Positions 1-4,560 of a stretch of DNA of 5,076 nucleotides are shown here, one piece after another. The notes under the pieces are model-generated. The model ran no database searches. It was not told the DNA's origin and was given only the letters and a program-made list of their open reading frames with translations. The translations under genes were made by a program, and so were the position numbers. The stretch's first letter is position 1, and every line of letters begins with the position of its first letter. Source of the stretch: an uncultured Eubacteriales bacterium (GTDB taxonomy: Bacteria > Bacillota > Clostridia > Oscillospirales > Oscillospiraceae); contig CAKTJM010000127.1 in the NCBI GenBank assembly GCA_934567745.1, positions 1 to 5,076 on the forward strand, given 5' to 3'.

Positions 1-452
1 CGCTGAGCCTCTTCGCGGCCCTGTGCCTGGCGGGCATCCTCGTTTTCGGCGAGCGCGCCATGGCCGAGATGGACGCGGTGTCCTTCACCGCGCCGCAGAT
101 GGCGATCACCTTCGTGGTGAGCCTGGTGGGCGCGCTGCTGTTCGAGCCGACGACCGGCCTGACCGGGTCCCAGCCGGAGGCATGGCTCGTGGCGGTCTAC
201 CTGGCGGTGGTCTGCTCGGTGGGCGGCAACCTGTTACAGAACAGCGCGGTGCTGCACCTGTCGGCCTCGACGGTCTCCATGCTGCAATGCACCCAGCCGA
301 TCCTCACGGCGGCGGCGTCCTTCTTCATGCTGGGGGAGGTCCTCAGCGATCTGGGCTTCGTCGGGGCGGTCATCATCGTGGCCGGGCTGCTCCTGGACGG
401 CTGGCTCCACCGCGACCGGTCGGGGGACGACGCCCCGGCGGCCTCCCAATGA
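1..452 (+). CDS. DMT-superfamily (EamA-type) membrane transporter, 3' part only
   Basis: The frame is open from the window edge (first full codon at 3) to TGA at 450-452, giving 149 residues with no start in view. The ATG at 60 lies inside a hydrophobic stretch and is probably internal. Hydrophobic segments fall near visible residues 1-18, 27-47, 61-81, 90-110 and 117-132. The region around 87-132, with TQP, then MLGE, then a final GAVIIVAGLLL helix, matches the second EamA repeat (last helices) of the 10-TM drug/metabolite transporter family. The tail (HRDRSGDDAPAASQ) is hydrophilic and probably cytoplasmic. Family members export amino acids, metabolites or drugs, and nothing here fixes the substrate. 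It converges on the mtnA-aldolase operon, with a shared terminator 20 bp after its stop, so it belongs to a different transcription unit. The family assignment is firm; the function is unknown. Confidence 0.88.
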   Translation, partial: LSLFAALCLAGILVFGERAMAEMDAVSFTAPQMAITFVVSLVGALLFEPTTGLTGSQPEAWLVAVYLAVVCSVGGNLLQNSAVLHLSASTVSMLQCTQPILTAAASFFMLGEVLSDLGFVGAVIIVAGLLLDGWLHRDRSGDDAPAASQ

Positions 453-463
453 GACAGTGGATG

Positions 464-504
464 AAAAAAAGAGCGCTCTGCGTAGCGATACGCAGAGCGC
501 TTTT
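464..504. terminator. Bidirectional intrinsic terminator between convergent genes
   Basis: There is a perfect 13-bp inverted repeat (472-484 with 489-501) and a 4-nt loop (GCGA on the + strand, a GNRA-type tetraloop). On the + strand the stem is followed by TTT (502-504). On the - strand it is followed, after one base, by seven Ts (complement of A464-470), so it looks stronger for the leftward operon. It lies 20 bp after the transporter stop and 49 bp beyond the aldolase stop, and can serve both. Confidence 0.9.
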
Positions 505-549
505 CGTATGGACTTGGGAGGGAGGAGAGGGCCGACGGCGCACACGCCG

Positions 550-1206
550 TCACCGCACCCCCCACTTCGGCCGCAGGCCCTCCAGCTGCGCCACGAGCGC
601 GTCGGGCATGACGCGGTCGCAGCCGAGCGTCCGCAGGTGCAGGGTCACCTGGGCGACCTGCTCGACCGTCTCCATGCGGTCGTAGGCCTGCTGCATCGTG
701 TCGCCCCAGGTCACGGCCCCATGGTACTCCAGCAGGGCCGCGCGATAGCCCCCGTGGCAGAAGGGCACGACGCTCTCCGCGACGGCCTCGGTCCCTGGCA
801 GGGCGAAGGGCGCGACGGGGACGGTCCCCAGCTGGACGACGGCCTCCTGCAAAACGGGCCGGTCCAGCGGCAGCCCTGCGGCGGCGAAGGCCGTGGCGGC
901 GGGCGGATGGGCGTGGACGACCGCGCGCACGAGGGGATCCTCCCGATAGATCCGCAGGTGGAGCTTCACCTCGGACGAGGGGCGGCGGTCCCCCTCCAGG
1001 ACGGTCCCGTCGAGGGCGAGCTTGACGAGCATCTCCTCCGTCAGCTCTCCCTTGGACACGGCGGTGGGCGTGACCCAGACGGCGTCCTCGCCGACGCGGA
1101 CGCTCAGGTTCCCGTCGTTCGAGGCGACCAGGCCGCGGGCGTAGAGCTTGTGCCCGGCCCGCACGATCTCCGCGCGGGCCTCGGCGTCGGTGGGCCAGCG
1201 GCTCAT
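550..1206 (-). CDS. Class II aldolase/adducin-family protein (probable 5-deoxy-/methylthio-ribulose-1-phosphate aldolase; MtnB-type dehydratase not excluded)
   Basis: 218 residues, close to the length of L-fuculose-1-phosphate aldolase (about 215). Active-site features of class II Zn aldolases are visible: the phosphate-binding SNDGN loop (29-33), VTPT (45-48), PSSE with candidate catalytic Glu79, the zinc pair His98 and His100 in VVHAHP, and the third zinc ligand His162 in [13 protein letters not shown] is typical of the FucA/AraD group. Glu121 (LQEAVV) lies near where MtnB/APIP dehydratases have their HQE, so that activity cannot be ruled out. The start is ATG at 1206, overlapping the mtnA stop as ATGA, with an AGGAGG site seven bases upstream, which implies translational coupling. 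Directly after mtnA, the likely reaction is cleavage of 5-(methylthio)- or 5-deoxy-ribulose-1-P to DHAP plus (methylthio)acetaldehyde in the cytoplasm. The family is certain; the substrate is inferred from context. Confidence 0.9.
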   Translation of the reverse strand: MSRWPTDAEARAEIVRAGHKLYARGLVASNDGNLSVRVGEDAVWVTPTAVSKGELTEEMLVKLALDGTVLEGDRRPSSEVKLHLRIYREDPLVRAVVHAHPPAATAFAAAGLPLDRPVLQEAVVQLGTVPVAPFALPGTEAVAESVVPFCHGGYRAALLEYHGAVTWGDTMQQAYDRMETVEQVAQVTLHLRTLGCDRVMPDALVAQLEGLRPKWGVR

Positions 1207-2282
1207 CGCGTCCCCTCCTCCCACTGCTCCGGGAAGAGCCGGCGGAAGCTCTCGTCGAAGGGCGGATAGCAGATGCCCTTCTCCGTCACGATGGCGGTGA
1301 TGAGGTCGTGGTCGGTGACGTCGAAGGCGGGGTCGTAGCACTTGACCTCCGGCAGGGCGGAGGGCTTGGCGAAGAACATCGACTTGATCTCCTCCCCGTC
1401 GCGCAGCTCGATGGGGATGTGGTCGCCGTCCGGGCAGGTGAAGTCGATCGTCGAGGACGGCCCGAGGACGTAGAACGGGATGCCGTAATGCTTGGCCAGG
1501 ATCGCCACGCCGGAGGTGCCGATCTTGTTCGCGGTGTCGCCGTTGCGGGCCACGCGGTCGCAGCCGACGAGGCAGGCGTTTATCTTCCCCTGCTTCATGA
1601 CGAGGCTGGCCATGTTGTCGCAGATGAGGGTGCAGTCCACGCCCGCGCGCTGGAGCTCGTAGGTCGTCAGCCGCGCGCCCTGGAGCAGGGGGCGGGTCTC
1701 GTCGCAGAAGGCGTGCAGCGTGACGCCGCGCTCCTGCGCGAGGAAGAGCGGCCCCAGCCCGGTGCCGTACTGGGACGTCGCCAGAGGCCCGGCGTTGCAG
1801 TGGGTCAGCACGCCGTCCCCGTCGTGCAGCAGGGACAGGCCGTGGGCCGAGATGGCGCGGCACATCGCGATGTCCTCCTCGTGGATGGCGATGGCCTCGC
1901 GGCGCATGGCGGCGCACAGCTCCGCAGGCCCGCCCTCGGCGGCCTGTGCGGCGCGCAGGACGCGGTCGAGCATGTGCCGCAGGTTCACGGCCGTCGGCCG
2001 GGCGGCGTCGAGGTAGTCGTGGTCCGCCTGGCGCTCGGCGAGGAAGGCGGCGCGGTCCGCGGCGCGGCTCTGGAGGGCGAGGACGTACATCGCGTAGCCC
2101 GCGAAGATGCCGATGGCGGGCGCGCCGCGCACGCGCAGGGTGGCGATGGCCTCGAAGAGGTCCTCGCGCGCGGTGAGGTCGAGGTAGACGGTCTCGTTGG
2201 GCAGCAGGCTCTGGTCCAGGATGCGGACGGCCTGACCGCTGTCGGAGAGCCGGACGTTTTCCGTGTGGGGGGTGGATCCCAT
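1203..2282 (-). CDS. mtnA: S-methyl-5-thioribose-1-phosphate isomerase (MtnA), eIF2B alpha/beta/delta-like family
   Basis: 359 residues, normal for MtnA. It isomerises the aldose S-methyl-5-thioribose-1-phosphate (and in some bacteria 5-deoxyribose-1-phosphate) to the ribulose-1-phosphate form, a cytoplasmic step of methylthioadenosine/5'-deoxyadenosine salvage. Family marks in order: RGAPAIG (52-58), NLRHMLDRV (100-108), [17 protein letters not shown] with the catalytic Cys162, DNMAS (222-226), and [17 protein letters not shown] (240-256) with the catalytic Asp242. These positions agree with Cys160 and Asp240 of the Bacillus enzyme. The ATG at 2282 has an anti-SD-like leader (AGAAGGAAGTGATC) nine bases upstream and a promoter about 35 bp upstream. 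Its TGA (1205-1203) overlaps the aldolase ATG. No mtnK, mtnN/pfs, mtnP, mtnW, mtnC or mtnD is in view, so the 5'-deoxynucleoside-cleaving and kinase steps must be encoded elsewhere. Intact, with all key residues present. Confidence 0.96.
   Translation of the reverse strand: MGSTPHTENVRLSDSGQAVRILDQSLLPNETVYLDLTAREDLFEAIATLRVRGAPAIGIFAGYAMYVLALQSRAADRAAFLAERQADHDYLDAARPTAVNLRHMLDRVLRAAQAAEGGPAELCAAMRREAIAIHEEDIAMCRAISAHGLSLLHDGDGVLTHCNAGPLATSQYGTGLGPLFLAQERGVTLHAFCDETRPLLQGARLTTYELQRAGVDCTLICDNMASLVMKQGKINACLVGCDRVARNGDTANKIGTSGVAILAKHYGIPFYVLGPSSTIDFTCPDGDHIPIELRDGEEIKSMFFAKPSALPEVKCYDPAFDVTDHDLITAIVTEKGICYPPFDESFRRLFPEQWEEGTR
1212..1222 (-). promoter_or_regulatory. Ribosome binding site of the aldolase, inside the 3' end of mtnA
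   Basis: On the - strand GGGAGGAGGGG precedes the ATG at 1206. The AGGAGG core (1219-1214) is seven bases from the start. This strong site, together with the ATGA stop/start overlap, fixes the aldolase start and rules out reading it as part of the long out-of-phase frame that runs on upstream. Confidence 0.85.
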
Positions 2283-2286
2283 GGGC

Positions 2287-2300
2287 GATCACTTCCTTCT
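2287..2300 (-). promoter_or_regulatory. Ribosome binding site of mtnA
   Basis: Reading leftward, AGAAGGAAGTGATC matches the sequence complementary to the 16S rRNA 3' end (AGAAAGGAGGTGATC) apart from one missing base and one mismatch. The GGAAG core is nine bases from the ATG at 2282. It supports that start and shows the 5' untranslated region is short. Confidence 0.8.
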
Positions 2301-2314
2301 GAGAGTTCTCTTAT

Positions 2315-2343
2315 ATTGTATCAGTCCCGCCGTCGAAAAGCAA
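2315..2343 (-). promoter_or_regulatory. Sigma70/SigA-type promoter of the mtnA-aldolase operon
   Basis: On the - strand there is a -35 TTGCTT (2343-2338), a 17-bp spacer and a -10 TACAAT (2320-2315). The TGA just before the -10 gives an extended -10 (TGnTACAAT). The predicted start point is near 2308, leaving a leader of about 25 nt that is almost filled by the RBS, so no room remains for a riboswitch. The spacing and hexamers are good for a housekeeping promoter. Confidence 0.8.
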
Positions 2344-2352
2344 GGCGGCGGG
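2326..2352. promoter_or_regulatory. Inverted repeat enclosing the mtnA -35 element (possible operator)
   Basis: CCCGCCG (2326-2332) and CGGCGGG (2346-2352) form a perfect 7-bp inverted repeat with a 13-bp centre. The left arm lies in the promoter spacer and the -35 hexamer lies between the arms, a position suited to a repressor. The arms are low-complexity GC sequence, so chance is a real alternative. Confidence 0.35.
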
Positions 2353-2607
2353 GGCAGTCAGACGATCCGACAAAAGCGTGGGAGCATCCAAAATTTCCGA
2401 TCGTGCAAAACGCCGAAGGGCAAAATGAAACAGATGAAAGGAAAAAATCTAGAACGACGGGAACGGCCCACGAAAAAAGCCGGATTCCCCGTCCCAGATG
2501 GGGGTCTTTCCGCAGAAAACGAATCGGATCGCGCAAAAAACGACGGAAACGGGCCTCGAACTTGCGGCTTGGGTGGGGGAATCGACGGAAACAGCGTTCA
2601 ATAATTT
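2353..2607. other. Intergenic region with A-tracts and repeated CGACGGRAACRG motif
   Basis: No convincing gene is present: short frames here lack an RBS and family-like sequence. On the + strand the segment is rich in A-runs (at about 2372, 2390, 2407, 2422, 2442, 2473, 2516 and 2535), unlike the flanking genes. A 12-bp motif occurs three times in the same direction: CGACGGGAACGG (2455-2466), CGACGGAAACGG (2541-2552) and CGACGGAAACAG (2583-2594). The first two extend to 21 bp with 18 identities. A second pair is GATCGTGCAAAA (2399-2410) and GATCGCGCAAAA (2527-2538). These could be regulator sites for either divergent promoter or the remains of a duplication. Confidence 0.45.
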
Positions 2608-2622
2608 ATGCAAAATGTGCAT
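2608..2622. promoter_or_regulatory. Palindrome at the aminotransferase promoter (possible operator)
   Basis: ATGCA-aaatg-TGCAT is a perfect inverted repeat with 5-bp arms, ending at the predicted -35 position. Its layout resembles a dimeric-repressor site. It is not a good ArgR box, which has TGAAT-N4-ATTCA arms, although the size and AT-rich centre are similar. Confidence 0.35.
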
Positions 2623-2650
2623 TTCCTTTTTCGGAAAATGGTGCTATTAT
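2622..2650 (+). promoter_or_regulatory. Probable promoter of the aminotransferase gene (extended -10)
   Basis: TGCTATTAT supplies an extended -10 (TG at 2642-2643, TATTAT at 2645-2650). At 17-bp spacing the -35 position reads TTTCCT (2622-2627), which is weak, as is common for extended -10 promoters. The local AT-rich stretch stands out from the surroundings. The predicted start near 2657 gives a leader of about 160 nt. Confidence 0.6.
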
Positions 2651-2656
2651 GGTCAC

Positions 2657-2815
2657 AAGTTACAGGAGAACCGTTCAACGGAAAGGGTTTCCTGCTCTTA
2701 CATTCAAAACAGTCCGGAATGAGTAAGCCGGCTGTTGAGAATAGCTGGGACTGGTGAGACCGGCCCGGCAAGGGTCCTATTTAGTCACCTTTATAATTTG
2801 AATGGGAGGATTACT
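2657..2815 (+). promoter_or_regulatory. Long structured 5' leader of the aminotransferase mRNA
   Basis: Several stems can form. Hairpin A: AACAG (2708-2712) with CTGTT (2732-2736), continued by CCGG (2714-2717) with CCGG (2728-2731), one bulged base, a 10-nt loop, and an outer TTC/GAA clamp (2703-2705 with 2739-2741) across a 2x2 internal loop. Hairpin B: GGTGA-GACC (2753-2761) with GGTC (2773-2776) and TCACC (2785-2789), with an 8-nt bulge. An alternative fold pairs AATAG (2740-2744) with CTATT (2777-2781) and GAC (2749-2751) with GTC (2774-2776), and cannot coexist with hairpin B. Upstream, CCGTTCAACGG (2671-2681) and GGAAAGGGTTTCC (2680-2692) are small hairpins. It matches no riboswitch class I know. 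Regulation by this leader is inference. Confidence 0.4.
2804..2810 (+). promoter_or_regulatory. Ribosome binding site of the aminotransferase
   Basis: GGGAGGA, with the GGAGG core six bases before the ATG at 2816. It selects this start over the in-frame upstream extension beginning at 2735, whose translation has no family similarity and runs through the structured leader. Confidence 0.85.
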
Positions 2816-4036
2816 ATGAGACTGAAAGACACTGGTATGACCGCTGCTGAACTGAAGGCCCAGGTCAAGAAGTACATGATCGAGACCTACGAGCGTATGG
2901 ATTTCGTGGCTGACACCGCGGAAGGCATCTACATCTATGATGAGAATGGCGTTCCTTACCTCGATTTCTATGCCGGCATCGCCGTCAACTCTCTCGGTAA
3001 CTGCAACCCCAAGGTCGTCGCTGCTGTCATCGACCAGGTTCAGGACATCATGCACACCTTCAACTATCCGTACACTGTTCCCCAGGCCATCCTCTCCAAG
3101 GAGATCTGCGAGACCACCGGTATGGACAAGATCATCTATCAGAACTCCGGTTCCGAGGCCAACGAAGCCATGATCAAGATGGCTCGTAAGTATGGCGTTG
3201 ATCACTATGGTCCCGAGCACTTCGAGATCATCACCGCGAAGCAGTCCTTCCACGGCCGTACCCTCGGCGCCATGACCGCTACCGGCCAGCCCGACTCCGC
3301 CATCCAGAAGGGTTTCGGCACCCTGCCCGTCGGCTTCGTGTATGCTGAGTACAACAACCTGAAGGCCTTCGAGGATGCCATCACCCCGAACACCTGCGCC
3401 ATCATGTTCGAGCCGGTCCAGGGCGAAGGCGGCGTGTTCCCGGCCACCCAGGAATTCATGGAAGGCATCCGTAAGCTCTGCGACGAGAAGGGCATCATGT
3501 TCCTGCTCGACGAAGTCCAGGCCGGTTGGGGCCGTTGCGGCGCTTTCATGTGCTATCAGACCTACGGCGTCAAGCCCGACGGCGTCTCCATGGCTAAGGC
3601 TATGGGCGGCGGCATGCCCATCGCTGCTGTTTGCGCGACCAACGAGCTGGCTTCCGCTTTCACCCCCGGCTCCCACGGCTCCACCTATGCTGGTCACCCC
3701 GTGGCTTGCGCCGCTTCCCTGGCTCAGCTGCGTGAGATGAAGCGCATCGACGCTCCCGCCAACGCCAAGAAGGTCGGCGATTACTTCGCTGCCGAGCTGG
3801 CTAAGATGCCTCACGTCAAGGCTGTCCGTCATCGCGGCCTGTTCGTCGGTGTCGAGCTCGAGGACGGCATCAATGCTGTCGAAGTCAAGCATCACTGCAT
3901 CGACAACCACCTGCTGGTCACCGCCATCGGTGCCAACATCATCCGCATGGTGCCCCCGCTGATCATCCGTGGCGTTGACTGCGACGTCGCCGTCGAGAGA
4001 CTGACCGAGGCCATCAACGAGGTCGCTGGCAAGTGA
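2816..4036 (+). CDS. argD: PLP-dependent class III aminotransferase, acetylornithine aminotransferase (ArgD)-like
   Basis: 406 residues, typical for fold-type I class III transaminases. Visible marks: NSGSEANEA (110-118, cofactor phosphate loop), SFHGRTLGAMTATGQ (144-158), FEPVQGEGGV (198-207), LLDEVQAGWGRCG (230-242) with PLP-pyridine-binding Asp232, MAKAMGGGMP (259-268) with Schiff-base Lys261, HGSTYAGHPVACAA (287-300), and Arg377 in IIRMVPPLI, which in ArgD binds the substrate carboxylate. The overall pattern (FHGRTL, HGST, RMVPPLI) fits ArgD/succinylornithine transaminases better than GABA or AGXT2-type enzymes. The expected role is N-acetylornithine plus 2-oxoglutarate transamination in arginine synthesis. 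However, no other arg gene is adjacent, and GRCG and YAGHP replace the usual GRTG and FGGNP, so a catabolic ornithine/lysine-type substrate is possible. It stands alone with its own promoter, long leader and strong terminator. Class certain; substrate moderate. Confidence 0.9.
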   Translation: MRLKDTGMTAAELKAQVKKYMIETYERMDFVADTAEGIYIYDENGVPYLDFYAGIAVNSLGNCNPKVVAAVIDQVQDIMHTFNYPYTVPQAILSKEICETTGMDKIIYQNSGSEANEAMIKMARKYGVDHYGPEHFEIITAKQSFHGRTLGAMTATGQPDSAIQKGFGTLPVGFVYAEYNNLKAFEDAITPNTCAIMFEPVQGEGGVFPATQEFMEGIRKLCDEKGIMFLLDEVQAGWGRCGAFMCYQTYGVKPDGVSMAKAMGGGMPIAAVCATNELASAFTPGSHGSTYAGHPVACAASLAQLREMKRIDAPANAKKVGDYFAAELAKMPHVKAVRHRGLFVGVELEDGINAVEVKHHCIDNHLLVTAIGANIIRMVPPLIIRGVDCDVAVERLTEAINEVAGK

Positions 4037-4071
4037 TCAGTTTTGACTGATACTTTGCGATCGATTTTACC

Positions 4072-4107
4072 AAGGGTCCCTGCCTTCGGGCAGGGACCCT
4101 TTCTTTT
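4072..4107 (+). terminator. Intrinsic terminator of the aminotransferase gene
   Basis: There is a perfect 13-bp stem (4072-4084 with 4089-4101) closed by a C(TTCG)G tetraloop and followed by TCTTTT. It starts 36 bp after the stop codon. Confidence 0.95.
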
Positions 4108-4256
4108 GTCTTCGTTCTTGTGGGGCCGTCGTGACGCATTCGGGAAGGGAGCTTCCCCTCCGGAGGGGCCGCGTCCTCTCCCCCCTCTCTTCTCCGCCCG
4201 CGCCTTATCTGCGTAGTTGTAGTTCGTAGTTTTAAATAAGGTAGTTTTAACTAGGT
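4108..4256. other. Intergenic segment: palindrome, homopyrimidine run and AT-rich GTAGTT block
   Basis: I see no gene here. GGGAAG/CTTCCC (4142-4147 with 4152-4157) forms a hairpin that competes with a perfect 14-bp palindrome, CCCCTCCGGAGGGG (4155-4168). A 22-nt all-pyrimidine run follows on the + strand (4174-4195). Then comes an abruptly AT-rich patch (about 4205-4253) with GTAGTT at 4213, 4219, 4226 and 4241; the last two extend to GTAGTTTTAA, 15 bp apart. I could not fit a well-spaced promoter in either direction. Confidence 0.5.
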
Positions 4257-4369
4257 GGGCATTTTGCCCCTACGGTCTGGGCAGGATCGTCCCTGGCCCC
4301 GGACAGGATCGCCCGATCCGACCGGGCATCCTGCCCGATCGGTCTGGGCAGCTTCGCCCTCTCGCCACC
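4257..4369. repeat. Degenerate tandem array, about 22-bp period, five units each headed by a small palindrome
   Basis: Units begin at 4257, 4279, 4301, 4324 and 4346 (steps of 22, 22, 23 and 22). Their heads are GGGCATTTTGCCC, GGGCAGGATCGTCC, GGACAGGATCGCCC, GGGCATCCTGCCC and GGGCAGCTTCGCCC. Each is an imperfect or perfect inverted repeat around a 3-4 bp centre. Unit tails share CGGTCT (units 1 and 4), giving a 12-bp exact direct repeat CGGTCTGGGCAG at 4273 and 4340. The period is not a multiple of three, and frames through it resemble no protein, so it is most likely non-coding. Confidence 0.7.
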
Positions 4370-4469
4370 GGGCCGGTGCGAGATCCGGTCCCCCACGGAC
4401 GGGCCAGGCTGTGCTGAGGTGCCGATGAGCGGGCCAGGCCGTGGGCGGGCCACCGATGACCGGACCACC
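4369..4469. repeat. Second degenerate tandem block, about 30-bp period with a 15-bp sub-period
   Basis: Copies of CGGGCC-type sequence begin at 4369, 4400, 4430 and 4461 (steps of 31, 30 and 31). CGGGCCAGGCTGTG (4400-4413) and CGGGCCAGGCCGTG (4430-4443) differ at one base. CCGATGA recurs at 4422 and 4453. A half-period copy CGGGCCACC (4446) matches CGGACCACC (4461). It directly abuts the 22-bp array and ends just before the terminator of the - strand gene. Confidence 0.55.
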
Positions 4470-4486
4470 CTGCATCAACAGAGACG

Positions 4487-4524
4487 AAAAAGCCCGCCCG
4501 CTGCGGCCATGCAGCGGGCGGGCT
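4487..4524 (-). terminator. Intrinsic terminator of the pyruvate carboxylase gene
   Basis: There is a perfect 14-bp GC-rich stem (4491-4504 with 4511-4524) with a 6-nt loop. Read leftward it is followed by TTTT (complement of A4487-4490), and it lies 36 bp beyond the carboxylase stop. On the + strand no T-run follows, so it is directional. Confidence 0.92.
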
Positions 4525-4560
4525 TCTATCAATAGGGGGATATCGATCGTGAGGGGGATC

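Noticed and set aside
457..1269. + strand frame of 270 codons after the transporter
   Set aside because: Starts inside the bidirectional terminator and runs antisense to the aldolase, with no recognisable domain.
550..2292. 580-codon open frame on the - strand
   Set aside because: Its first part is an out-of-phase, Arg/Pro/Gly-rich shadow of mtnA; only the last 218 codons (from 1206) are the real aldolase, which has its own RBS and ATGA overlap.
2498..2722. Possible small protein of 74 codons before the aminotransferase
   Set aside because: No Shine-Dalgarno before its ATG, and it spans the predicted promoter and structured leader.
1308..2726. Long + strand open frame antisense to mtnA
   Set aside because: Low-complexity Gly/Val/Ala/Arg composition expected from GC-rich codon bias, no RBS, and it lies opposite a clearly homologous gene.
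2747..2778. SAM-I-riboswitch-like words (GGGACTGG and CCCGGCAA)
   Set aside because: The conserved order and kink-turn of SAM-I are absent; the words occur in the wrong arrangement, so the likeness is probably chance.
2792..2797. Perfect TATAAT upstream of the aminotransferase RBS
   Set aside because: No -35 at 16-18 bp, and a start point from it would fall on the RBS itself (about 2804), leaving no usable leader.
2777..3910. 377-codon - strand frame antisense to the aminotransferase
   Set aside because: A shadow frame caused by strong codon bias of the real gene; composition is unlike a folded protein and there is no promoter or RBS.
4257..4469. CRISPR array
   Set aside because: Repeats are degenerate, contiguous (no unique spacers of constant length), too short in period, and no cas genes are in view.
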